Source: Ruminococcus sp. UBA1828
GTDB lineage: Bacteria; Bacillota; Clostridia; Oscillospirales; Ruminococcaceae
Reading direction: 5' to 3'
Assembly: GCA_002338885.1 (NCBI GenBank)
Contig: DDJI01000095.1
Span: forward strand, 1,811 to 14,218
DNA length: 12,408 nucleotides
The notes under the pieces are model-generated. The model made no database searches. It saw nothing but the letters and a program-made list of their open reading frames with translations, and was not told the DNA's origin. Below, in pieces: positions 1-6,387 of the stretch (position 1 is its first letter; every line of letters begins with the position of its first letter). A program made the position numbers and the translations under genes.

Positions 1-353
1 CGATAGAGGTGCAGTCGCTTATTGCCAGGGAGCTTGACATCCCGATGGAAAAGGTATACGGCGTAGCGACCTTCTACGCTCAGTTCACGCTTGTTCCCAA
101 GGGCGAGTACAACATCTCGGTGTGCTTAGGCACTGCGTGCTACGTAAAGGGTTCGGGAGACATATTCAACAAGCTCTCTGAGAAGCTGGGCATAGGCGGA
201 GACGAGTGCACGCCTGACGGAAGATTTTCTCTCACCGCCTGCCGCTGCATAGGCGCATGCGGACTTGCTCCCGTTCTGACGGTCAACGACGACGTATACG
301 GACGTTTGACTGTAGACGACATAGACGGAATACTTGCAAAGTACGGCATATAA
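1..353 (+). CDS. hydC: HydC / NuoE-like [2Fe-2S] subunit of bifurcating [FeFe]-hydrogenase (5' end cut off)
   Basis: This is the thioredoxin-fold [2Fe-2S] subunit that works with HydB (flavin/NAD) and HydA (H-cluster) in the cytoplasmic electron-bifurcating hydrogenase, which couples NADH and reduced ferredoxin to proton reduction. The open frame runs in from the window edge with no stop (Ile-Glu precede the first GTG), and only about 116 of the usual ~155-165 residues are present, so the GTG at 9 is not the true start. The family motif VYGVATFYAQF is followed by the four cluster ligands: Cys codons at 123 and 138 (CLGTAC, C-x4-C) and at 246 and 258 (CIGAC, C-x3-C). The stop is TAA at 351. 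In many genomes hydC lies directly before hydB; here seven genes (six of them regulatory in appearance, plus an HndB-like gene) separate them. Family assignment is secure; the link to this HydBA is by operon context. Confidence 0.93.
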   Translation, partial: IEVQSLIARELDIPMEKVYGVATFYAQFTLVPKGEYNISVCLGTACYVKGSGDIFNKLSEKLGIGGDECTPDGRFSLTACRCIGACGLAPVLTVNDDVYGRLTVDDIDGILAKYGI

Positions 354-384
354 CCCCTGTACATAACGAGGAGGATGCGCGCCC

Positions 385-735
385 ATGAAGATTGACAGGA
401 TTAAGGAGCTGCTTGACGCCAGGGTCATATGCGGCGAGGAGCTGCTCGACTCTTGTGTTTATTCCGCCTGCGGAAGCGACATGATGAGCGACGTTTTGGC
501 GTATGTAAAGGATCAGGCCGTGCTTTTGACGGGGCTTGTAAACTCACAGGTCATAAGGACCGCCGAAATGATGGACATGAGGTGTATAGTTTTCGTTCGC
601 TCGAAGATGCCGAACGAAGAGATGATAGAGCTTGCTAAGGACAGCGGACTTGTTTTGCTGGCGACGGCAAAGCGTATGTATGAAGCCTGCGGCATACTTT
701 ACACCAACGGTCTTAGGGCGGACGACAGCAAATGA
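385..735 (+). CDS. DRTGG-domain protein (first of two)
   Basis: A 116-residue soluble protein that is essentially one DRTGG domain, a fold otherwise found in the N-terminal part of some phosphotransacetylases and with CBS domains, where a ligand-sensing role is suspected. The characteristic stretch is LLTGLVNSQVIRTAEMM (about residues 47-63), followed by a hydrophobic strand ending in CIVFVR and by YEACGILYTNGL near the C-terminus. It has a cluster of cysteines near the N-terminus (Cys16, Cys24, Cys29) that could bind metal or respond to redox, but no recognised motif is formed. ATG at 385 follows GAGGAGG at 368-374. The end overlaps the next gene by ATGA, so translation is probably coupled. 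The position between hydC and a sensory-type hydrogenase points to a regulatory or adaptor role. That role is inference; no biochemical activity can be assigned. Confidence 0.85.
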   Translation: MKIDRIKELLDARVICGEELLDSCVYSACGSDMMSDVLAYVKDQAVLLTGLVNSQVIRTAEMMDMRCIVFVRSKMPNEEMIELAKDSGLVLLATAKRMYEACGILYTNGLRADDSK

Positions 736-1154
736 GCGACGCTCTGACGTTTCATTTTGATGTTGACGGCTCGGATTTCACCTCTGCCGGTCAGGCTTCG
801 GTTCAGGTGAAGAAAAATCTGAGGCAGTTAGGCATAAGTCCGGACATAATCAGAAGAGTATCCATCGCCATGTATGAAGGCGAGATAAACATGGTCATCC
901 ACGCCGGCGGCGGAGTAGCCGACGTGTCGGTGACAGAGGACGCGGTTTCAATCGTTCTTACGGATCACGGCCCCGGAATAAAGGATATTTCCCTTGCGAT
1001 GCAGGAGGGCTACTCAACAGCCCCTGACAACATCCGCTCGCTTGGATTCGGCGCCGGAATGGGACTGCCGAACATGAAGCGCTACACCGACAACATGGTC
1101 ATAGAATCTGAAGTCGGAGTCGGAACCACAGTAAGAATGACGGTAAACCTTTAA
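732..1154 (+). CDS. Stand-alone GHKL ATPase, SpoIIAB/RsbW-like (anti-sigma-factor/serine kinase type)
   Basis: A 140-residue single-domain GHKL (HATPase_c) protein resembling anti-sigma factor kinases such as SpoIIAB and RsbW. Visible ATP-binding boxes are the N box EGEINMVIHA (residues 49-58), the G1 box DHGPGI (78-83) and the G2 box GFGAGMGLPNMK (105-116). There is no sensor, dimerisation/histidine-phosphotransfer or receiver domain. SpoIIAB/RsbW proteins phosphorylate serine in an STAS anti-anti-sigma partner and bind a sigma factor, but neither partner is encoded in this window. The ATG overlaps the upstream DRTGG stop (ATGA at 732-735), and the next gene, the hydrogenase-like sensor candidate, begins 10 bases after its stop. 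ATP binding is well supported by the motifs. Kinase activity, its substrate and an anti-sigma role are inference. Confidence 0.85.
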   Translation: MSDALTFHFDVDGSDFTSAGQASVQVKKNLRQLGISPDIIRRVSIAMYEGEINMVIHAGGGVADVSVTEDAVSIVLTDHGPGIKDISLAMQEGYSTAPDNIRSLGFGAGMGLPNMKRYTDNMVIESEVGVGTTVRMTVNL

Positions 1155-1164
1155 GGGTGGTATT

Positions 1165-2499
1165 ATGAACAAGTACGAACATTCTGTTTGCCTTGACCCG
1201 CAAAAGTGCACCGGCTGCACCACCTGCTTAAAGCACTGCCCCACGGAAGCCATACGCATAAAAAACAACCGTGCGGAGATAAACCAGGAGCGGTGCATAG
1301 ACTGCGGCGAGTGCATACGCGTGTGCCCGCAGAAGGCAAAGAAGGCGGTTTGCTCAAAGCTTGACGCCATGGACAAATTCAAGTGGAAGATCGCACTTCC
1401 CGCGCCCACGCTTTACGGGCAGTTTGACAACCTTGACGACGTGGACTGCGTGCTTGACGGTCTTTTGAAGATAGGCTTTGACGATGTGTTTGAGGTGTCT
1501 GCGGCAGCAGAGCTTGTTTCCGCCTACACAAGGCGGTACCTTAAAACCCAGGGCGTAAAAAAGCCGGTGATAAGCTCGGCATGCCCTGTAATACTCAGGC
1601 TTATAGGCCTCAGGTTCCCCTCTTTTAGCGACAACATTTTGCACATTCTTCCCCCGATGGAGATAGCGGCAAAGCTTGCAAGGGAGCGTGCAAAGAAAAA
1701 TCATCCCGAGCTTAAAGACGACGAAATAGGCGTTTGCTTTATATCCCCCTGCCCCGCCAAGGCGAGCTACGTCAAAAACGGGTTTGCGGGATACGAAAGC
1801 GCCGTGGACGTCGTGGTGTCGATAAGCGACATATACTTTATGCTCATAAGCAAGATGACCCGTGAGCCGTCCGAAAACCCCATATGCCAGTCGGGAATGA
1901 TAGGCATAGGATGGGCATCGACCGGCGGAGAGGCTACCGCGCTTTTAAACGACAGCTATCTTGCGGCGGACGGAATAGACAACGTCATAAAGGTTTTGGA
2001 TCAGATAGAAAACGGCAACATTCCATCCCTTGAGTTTATAGAGCTGAACGCATGCACGGGCGGCTGCGTGGGCGGCGTGCTCACGATACAAAACCCGTTC
2101 ATAGCAAAGGCGAGGCTGCAAAGGATAAGGCGGTACCTTCCCGTTTCGAGAAACCAGCTTTCAAAGAGCGAGCAAAGCTACATACCCGACTACTATCTGT
2201 TTGACGAGCTGCCCGAGTACCGCCCGATATCGAGGCTTTCGGACAACATAGCGAAGTCACTGAGGATGATGTCGGACATACAAAGCCTGCGCGAAACGCT
2301 TCCCGGCATAGACTGCGGCTCCTGCGGAGCGCCGACCTGCCGTGCGTTTGCGGAGGACGTTGTAAGAGGAAACGCCGACATATCAAGCTGTGTTCTCCTG
2401 CGAAACAAGGAGCTTGAGAACATGCTGATGCAGAGCGGAGGCAGCTGCGACGGGTGCGAGGGATGCACAGACAGCAGCAAGGAGGGTGAGCACGAATGA
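1165..2499 (+). CDS. Divergent [FeFe]-hydrogenase-like protein, putative H2/redox sensor (HydS-like, no PAS domain)
   Basis: A 444-residue iron-sulfur protein. Two N-terminal [4Fe-4S] ferredoxin motifs (Cys15/18/21/25 and Cys44/47/50/54) precede an H-cluster domain with all three loops altered: SSACP (residues 137-141), SPCPAK (194-199) and NACTGGC (295-301). Cys140, Cys196, Cys297 and Cys301 match the four H-cluster cysteines of Clostridium pasteurianum CpI (C300, C355, C499, C503). However, CpI C299, M353 and M497 are replaced by Ala139, Ser194 and Asn295. A further motif CGSCGAPTC plus Cys409 (384-409) is a FeS domain of the PF04060 kind, and the tail carries Cys428, Cys431 and Cys434. Such substitutions are known from putative sensory (group C/D) [FeFe]-hydrogenases; unlike group C, no PAS domain is visible. 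It starts after AAGGGTGG at 1153 and overlaps the next gene by ATGA. It probably senses H2 or redox state and signals to its neighbours; this is inferred. Confidence 0.88.
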   Translation: MNKYEHSVCLDPQKCTGCTTCLKHCPTEAIRIKNNRAEINQERCIDCGECIRVCPQKAKKAVCSKLDAMDKFKWKIALPAPTLYGQFDNLDDVDCVLDGLLKIGFDDVFEVSAAAELVSAYTRRYLKTQGVKKPVISSACPVILRLIGLRFPSFSDNILHILPPMEIAAKLARERAKKNHPELKDDEIGVCFISPCPAKASYVKNGFAGYESAVDVVVSISDIYFMLISKMTREPSENPICQSGMIGIGWASTGGEATALLNDSYLAADGIDNVIKVLDQIENGNIPSLEFIELNACTGGCVGGVLTIQNPFIAKARLQRIRRYLPVSRNQLSKSEQSYIPDYYLFDELPEYRPISRLSDNIAKSLRMMSDIQSLRETLPGIDCGSCGAPTCRAFAEDVVRGNADISSCVLLRNKELENMLMQSGGSCDGCEGCTDSSKEGEHE

Positions 2500-2822
2500 C
2501 GGTGAATGAACTTTCCGCGCAGGCGGAATTTAAAGCTTTGACCATGCCTGACGGCGAAAGAGAGATAACCGGCGTGTACATAGGCGACCTTTTGAGCTGG
2601 GTAATGGGACGGGCAAAAGCCGACTGCGCATGGATAACCATCATGTCCAACATAAATATAGTCGCGGTGGCGTCTTTGGCGGACACGGCATGCATAATAC
2701 TTGCGGAAAGCGTGGAGCTGCCGGAGGACGTAGTTGCAACGGCGACACAAAAGAACGTAAACATACTTTCGAGCGAGCTTGGCGCATATGAAATTGCGTG
2801 TAAGCTGAACGAGCTGATATGA
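2496..2822 (+). CDS. DRTGG-domain protein (second of two)
   Basis: A 108-residue soluble protein, again little more than one DRTGG domain. After a short N-terminal lead it reads DLLSWVMGRAKADCAWITIM (residues 31-50), then a strand with AVASLADTACIIL and the C-terminal helix YEIACKL. It is a distant paralogue of the first DRTGG protein at 385-735, sharing the layout and the hydrophobic strand patterns but not close sequence identity. It starts with ATGA over the stop of the hydrogenase-like gene, preceded by AAGGAGGG at 2480-2487, and itself ends in ATGA with the PHP gene, so these three genes are translationally coupled. Together with the other small proteins here it may bind a nucleotide or another small ligand, or bridge the iron-sulfur sensor to an output. 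Domain assignment is good; the role is unknown. Confidence 0.83.
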   Translation: MTVNELSAQAEFKALTMPDGEREITGVYIGDLLSWVMGRAKADCAWITIMSNINIVAVASLADTACIILAESVELPEDVVATATQKNVNILSSELGAYEIACKLNELI

Positions 2823-3550
2823 ACAAATACTACTACGACCTTCACATTCACTCCTGCCTGTCGCCCTGCGGGGACAACGACTCGACGCCTGCAAACATAG
2901 CGGGCATGGGAGTGATAAACGGGCTGAACATAATGGCGCTCACAGACCACAATACAACCAAAAACTGCCCCGCGTTTTACGAGGCGGCAAAGGCTCACGG
3001 CATAATCCCCGTTGCGGGGATGGAGCTTACGACGGCGGAGGACATACATATTGTGTGCCTGTTTGAGGAGCTTGAGGGCGCGATGGCGTTTGATGAGTGC
3101 GTTGACAAAAAGCGCGTGCCGATAAAAAACCGCGAGGACATTTTCGGCGAGCAGCTTATATGCAACGCCCGCGACGAGGTTATCGGTCATGAGGATAACC
3201 TCCTTTTGAATGCCACCGAAATCCCGATAGACGATGTGCCGGATATGTGTGAAGCCTACGGCGGCATATGCTACCCCGCGCACATAGACAGGGAGGCGAA
3301 CGGCATACTTGCGGTCTTGGGGTTCTTCCCCGAAACGCCCCGCTTTAGCTGCATAGAGCTGCACGACGCCGACAAGGCCGAAGAGCTTATAAAGGCGCAC
3401 CGCCTTGAGCAGATGAAGGTCATAGTCAGCTCCGACGCCCACTACCTGTGGGACATCAAGGAGAAAAAAGAGTACTTTGAGCTTGACGACGAGCCGTACT
3501 CAAGCGCGCTTGTGAGAAAGAAAATGTTTGAATATCTTAGGCAGGGGTAG
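2819..3550 (+). CDS. PHP-domain metal-dependent phosphoesterase
   Basis: A 243-residue PHP (polymerase and histidinol phosphatase) domain protein. The full set of metal ligands of the family is visible: HIHS with His9 and His11, LTDHNT with Asp43 and His44, GMELTT with Glu69, His77 in DIHIV, His155 in YPAHIDR, and Asp206 and His208 in SSDAH. An active di- or trinuclear metal centre hydrolysing a phosphoester is therefore likely. The sequence is PHP-only, without polymerase or histidinol-phosphatase accessory parts. Its ATG overlaps the second DRTGG gene (ATGA), and the ATPase gene follows after 3 bases. Being placed between two ATPases it could remove a phosphate or hydrolyse a phosphorylated messenger in a signalling module; the true substrate cannot be read from the sequence. 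Confidence 0.9.
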   Translation: MNKYYYDLHIHSCLSPCGDNDSTPANIAGMGVINGLNIMALTDHNTTKNCPAFYEAAKAHGIIPVAGMELTTAEDIHIVCLFEELEGAMAFDECVDKKRVPIKNREDIFGEQLICNARDEVIGHEDNLLLNATEIPIDDVPDMCEAYGGICYPAHIDREANGILAVLGFFPETPRFSCIELHDADKAEELIKAHRLEQMKVIVSSDAHYLWDIKEKKEYFELDDEPYSSALVRKKMFEYLRQG

Positions 3551-3553
3551 AAT

Positions 3554-4120
3554 ATGAAAGAGCTTTCACTTAACATTTTGGACATTGCGGAAAACTCGGT
3601 CAAGGCGGGCGCATCGCTGACGAAGATATTTGTAGTGGAAGAGGGAGACACGCTCACCCTTGAAATCTCGGACAACGGCAGCGGGATGAGTGAGCAGACC
3701 CTAAAGACCGTGACAGACCCGTTTTACACCACCCGAACCACCAGAAAAGTCGGCATGGGCTTGCCGCTTTTGAAGATGGAGGCGGAGATGACGGGCGGCA
3801 CAATGTACATAAGATCAAAATGGATAAACGACTTTCCCAATGACCACGGAACAGTCGTAACCGCAAAATTTAAAAAGACGCACATAGATTTTATCCCTTT
3901 AGGAGACGTCATAGAAAGCGTAGTCACCTTAATACAGGGGCATCCGGACAGGGATTTTACCTTTATGCACATATTAGAAACGACTGTGTTGTGCCAGATA
4001 CAGACACAGGCTCTGCGTGATATTCTCGACGACATCCCGCTCAACAGCTACGAAATAATAAGCTGGATACGCCACTACATGCATGAGCAATACGACGAAC
4101 ACAGTAAAAAAAACAATTAA
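3554..4120 (+). CDS. Stand-alone histidine-kinase-type GHKL ATPase lacking a phospho-acceptor domain
   Basis: A 188-residue protein whose first ~108 residues are a GHKL ATPase of the sensor-histidine-kinase kind: N box ILDIAENSVKAGA (8-20), G1 box DNGSGM (40-45), F box DPFYTTR (55-61) and G2 box GMGLPLLK (67-74). Only seven residues precede the N box, so there is no dimerisation/histidine-phosphotransfer domain and no H box, and it cannot autophosphorylate like a normal kinase. Residues 109-188 form a separate C-terminal segment (Cys147 is its only cysteine) with no motif I recognise. It follows the PHP gene by 3 bases. Unlike the RsbW-like ATPase at 732-1154, the F box and N box here are of the histidine kinase class, so the two are not simple duplicates. 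It could phosphorylate a separate protein or act as an ATP-gated switch. Confidence 0.85.
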   Translation: MKELSLNILDIAENSVKAGASLTKIFVVEEGDTLTLEISDNGSGMSEQTLKTVTDPFYTTRTTRKVGMGLPLLKMEAEMTGGTMYIRSKWINDFPNDHGTVVTAKFKKTHIDFIPLGDVIESVVTLIQGHPDRDFTFMHILETTVLCQIQTQALRDILDDIPLNSYEIISWIRHYMHEQYDEHSKKNN

Positions 4121-4150
4121 GTTATTATTAAAAAGAAAGGAACAACAGCG

Positions 4151-4522
4151 ATGAAGTCATTGGCGGAATTACAGGCTATCAAGGACAAAATGAAGGACAA
4201 AGTCATCCTAAGAGAAGGCACCGGAGATGTCAGGGTAGTCGTGGGAATGGCGACCTGCGGAATAGCAGCCGGCGCCCGTCCCGTGCTCAACACATTTGTT
4301 GAGGAGGTAAACAAAGCAGATCTTAACGAGAAGGTGTCCGTGTCCCAGACGGGATGCATAGGCATTTGCCAGTTCGAGCCTGTCGTAGAGGTATTTGAAG
4401 CGGGAAAGGACAAAGTCACCTACGTAAAGATGACTCCCGAGAAGGCAAAGCGCGTAGTTGAGGAGCATTTAAAGGGCGGCAAGGTCATCTCCGAATACAC
4501 CATTGCAGCTAACAACGAATAA
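4151..4522 (+). CDS. Small thioredoxin-like [2Fe-2S] ferredoxin, HndB-like hydrogenase accessory subunit
   Basis: A 123-residue thioredoxin-fold [2Fe-2S] ferredoxin resembling HndB, a subunit of NADP-reducing hydrogenase complexes. Signature stretches are VGMATCGIAAGARPVL (residues 31-46) and QTGCIGICQFEPVVEV (66-81). Only three cysteines are present (Cys36, Cys69, Cys73): where NuoE-like proteins have C-x4-C, the second position here is Ala41. I recall CGIAAGA as normal for this family, so a complete cluster may need another ligand or may be absent. ATG at 4151 follows AAAGGAA at 4136-4142. The 30-base gap before it is the largest between the previous gene and hydA apart from short RBS leaders. 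hydB follows 22 bases after its stop. It probably mediates electron flow to, or assembly of, the HydABC complex. Confidence 0.88.
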   Translation: MKSLAELQAIKDKMKDKVILREGTGDVRVVVGMATCGIAAGARPVLNTFVEEVNKADLNEKVSVSQTGCIGICQFEPVVEVFEAGKDKVTYVKMTPEKAKRVVEEHLKGGKVISEYTIAANNE

Positions 4523-4524
4523 GC

Positions 4525-4536
4525 AAGGAAAGGAAA
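4525..4536 (+). promoter_or_regulatory. Ribosome binding site that fixes the hydB start at 4545
   Basis: The purine run AAGGAAAGGAAA lies 8 bases before ATG 4545. An alternative in-frame TTG at 4503 would add 14 residues with no homology to the family and would start inside the upstream coding region, so 4545 is preferred. Confidence 0.75.
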
Positions 4537-4544
4537 ACACAGTT

Positions 4545-6368
4545 ATGATTCGTGCACATGTACTTATTTGCGGCGGCACAGGTTGTACCTCCTCCGGCAG
4601 CAAAGCGATTCAGACGGCTTTTGCCGACAGCATAGCCAAAAACGGGCTTGAGGATGAAATCAAGCTCGTGCAGACCGGATGCTTCGGCCTTTGCGCATTA
4701 GGACCGGTAGTTATTGTATACCCCGACGGAACCTTCTACAGCCGCGTTCAGCCTGAGGACGTAGACGAGATAGTGACAGAGCACCTGCTCAAGGGCCGTG
4801 TGGTCACAAGGCTTGCCTACACAGACACCGGAAAGGACGTCGCGCAGGATGTTGTGGGAAACGTATCCCTCGGCGACACAGCGTTTTACAAGTCACAGCA
4901 CCGCGTTGTTTTGAGAAACTGCGGCGTTATTGACCCCGAAAACATAGATGAATACATAGCCATGGACGGCTACGCGGCTTTGGGAAAGGTTTTGACCGAA
5001 ATGACCCCCGAGGACGTAATCAAGTGCGTAACCGACTCAGGTCTTAGAGGCAGAGGCGGAGGAGGATTCCCCACGGGAAGAAAGTGGTCCTTGTGTGCAC
5101 CCAACAAAGCTCCCCAGAAGTACGTCGTATGCAACGCCGACGAGGGCGACCCCGGAGCGTTCATGGACAGATCCGTTCTTGAGGGCGACCCGCACAGCGT
5201 CATAGAGGCCATGGCCATAGCCGGCTACGCAATAGGCGCTACACAGGGCTACGTATACGTAAGAGCAGAGTACCCCATCGCGGTAAAGAGACTTCAGATG
5301 GCCATAAATCAGGCGAGAGAGTACGGACTTTTGGGCAAGGACATATTCGGAACCGGATTTGACTTTGACCTTCACATACGCCTTGGCGCCGGCGCGTTCG
5401 TATGCGGCGAGGAAACCGCGCTCATGACCTCAATAGAGGGCAACAGAGGTGAGCCGAGACATGGCCTCCCTTATCCCGCGGTAAAGGGACTTTACGAGTC
5501 TCCGACGGTTGAAAACAACGTTGAGACGTTTGCAAACATCCCGCAGATAATCTTAAAGGGCGCGGACTGGTTTGCATCCATGGGAACCGAAAAGTCAAAG
5601 GGCACAAAGGTATTTGCGCTCGGCGGAAAGATAAAGCACACCGGACTTGTAGAGATACCGATGGGCACCACTTTAAGAGAGATAATAGAGGACATAGGCG
5701 GCGGAATACCGAACGGCAAGAAGTTCAAGGCAGCCCAGACCGGAGGTCCCTCCGGCGGATGCATACCCGCAAGCCTTATCGACACGCCTGTTGACTACGA
5801 CAACCTCACGGCTATAGGCTGCATGATGGGCTCGGGCGGTATGATAGTAATGGACGAGGACAACTGCATGGTTGACATGGCTAAGTTCTTCCTTGAGTTC
5901 ACGGTTGACGAGTCCTGCGGAAAGTGCACGCCCTGCCGTGTCGGAACAAAGAGACTTCTTGAGATGCTCGACAAGATAACAAGGGGCAACGGCACGCTTG
6001 AGGATTTGGACAAGCTCGAGCAGCTTTGCTACTACATCAAGGAAAACTCGCTGTGCGGCTTGGGACAGACTGCGCCCAACCCCGTTCTTGCTACGCTGAG
6101 ATTCTTCAGGGACGAGTATGTCGCCCACGTTGTGGACAAGAAGTGCCCTGCGGGCGTGTGCAAGCACCTTGTCAAGTATGAAATCGACAAGGAAAAGTGC
6201 ATAGGCTGCGGCATGTGCGCAAGACAGTGTCCGGCGTCTGCGATATCAAAGACAAACTACGTCGCTCCCGGCAAGAAGCTCCCCGCTCACGAGATAGATT
6301 CCGAGAAGTGCGTAAAGTGCGGCGCATGCATGAGCGTGTGCAAGTTCAACGCTATTTCCAAGAAGTAA
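4545..6368 (+). CDS. hydB: HydB / NuoF-like flavin and NAD-binding subunit of bifurcating [FeFe]-hydrogenase
   Basis: A 607-residue subunit carrying FMN and the NAD(H) site, where electrons from NADH are split or merged with ferredoxin electrons in the HydABC complex. Domains in order: N-terminal thioredoxin-like [2Fe-2S] domain (Cys9, Cys14, Cys46, Cys50); the NuoF flavin/NAD core with glycine-rich LRGRGGGGFPTGRKW (167-181), NADEGDPGAFMDR (197-209) and GAGAFVCGEETAL (281-293); the SLBB region; the NADH 4Fe-4S motif SCGKCTPCR (457-465) with Cys504; and two C-terminal [4Fe-4S] ferredoxin clusters (Cys552/555/558/562 and Cys589/592/595/599). An extra pair Cys534/Cys539 (CPAGVC) precedes the ferredoxin domain, as in other HydB proteins. 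This full layout is typical of bifurcating HydB rather than complex I NuoF. hydA follows 19 bases after the stop. Confidence 0.96.
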   Translation: MIRAHVLICGGTGCTSSGSKAIQTAFADSIAKNGLEDEIKLVQTGCFGLCALGPVVIVYPDGTFYSRVQPEDVDEIVTEHLLKGRVVTRLAYTDTGKDVAQDVVGNVSLGDTAFYKSQHRVVLRNCGVIDPENIDEYIAMDGYAALGKVLTEMTPEDVIKCVTDSGLRGRGGGGFPTGRKWSLCAPNKAPQKYVVCNADEGDPGAFMDRSVLEGDPHSVIEAMAIAGYAIGATQGYVYVRAEYPIAVKRLQMAINQAREYGLLGKDIFGTGFDFDLHIRLGAGAFVCGEETALMTSIEGNRGEPRHGLPYPAVKGLYESPTVENNVETFANIPQIILKGADWFASMGTEKSKGTKVFALGGKIKHTGLVEIPMGTTLREIIEDIGGGIPNGKKFKAAQTGGPSGGCIPASLIDTPVDYDNLTAIGCMMGSGGMIVMDEDNCMVDMAKFFLEFTVDESCGKCTPCRVGTKRLLEMLDKITRGNGTLEDLDKLEQLCYYIKENSLCGLGQTAPNPVLATLRFFRDEYVAHVVDKKCPAGVCKHLVKYEIDKEKCIGCGMCARQCPASAISKTNYVAPGKKLPAHEIDSEKCVKCGACMSVCKFNAISKK

Positions 6369-6387
6369 TATAGGAGGATAAGGATCA

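Noticed and set aside
9..11. GTG at position 9 as the hydC start
   Set aside because: The frame is open to the window edge and about 40 residues of the family's N-terminal helical part are missing, so the gene is cut rather than short.
1014..1704. Minus-strand frames of 116-131 codons opposite the start of the hydrogenase-like gene
   Set aside because: They mirror the codon pattern of the real + strand genes and have no ribosome site or recognisable motif.
2099..3442. Long minus-strand open frame of about 447 codons opposite the hydrogenase-like, DRTGG and PHP genes
   Set aside because: Its translation is low-complexity and unlike any family, and the opposite strand carries three well-supported overlapping genes with intact motifs.
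4100..4135. Possible internal promoter before the HndB-like gene (TATTAT at 4123-4128)
   Set aside because: No -35-like hexamer lies at proper spacing, and a transcript starting there would begin almost at the ribosome site.
4503..4545. TTG start at 4503 for hydB, adding 14 residues
   Set aside because: The ATG at 4545 has a good ribosome site at proper spacing, and HydB proteins begin directly with the thioredoxin-like domain.
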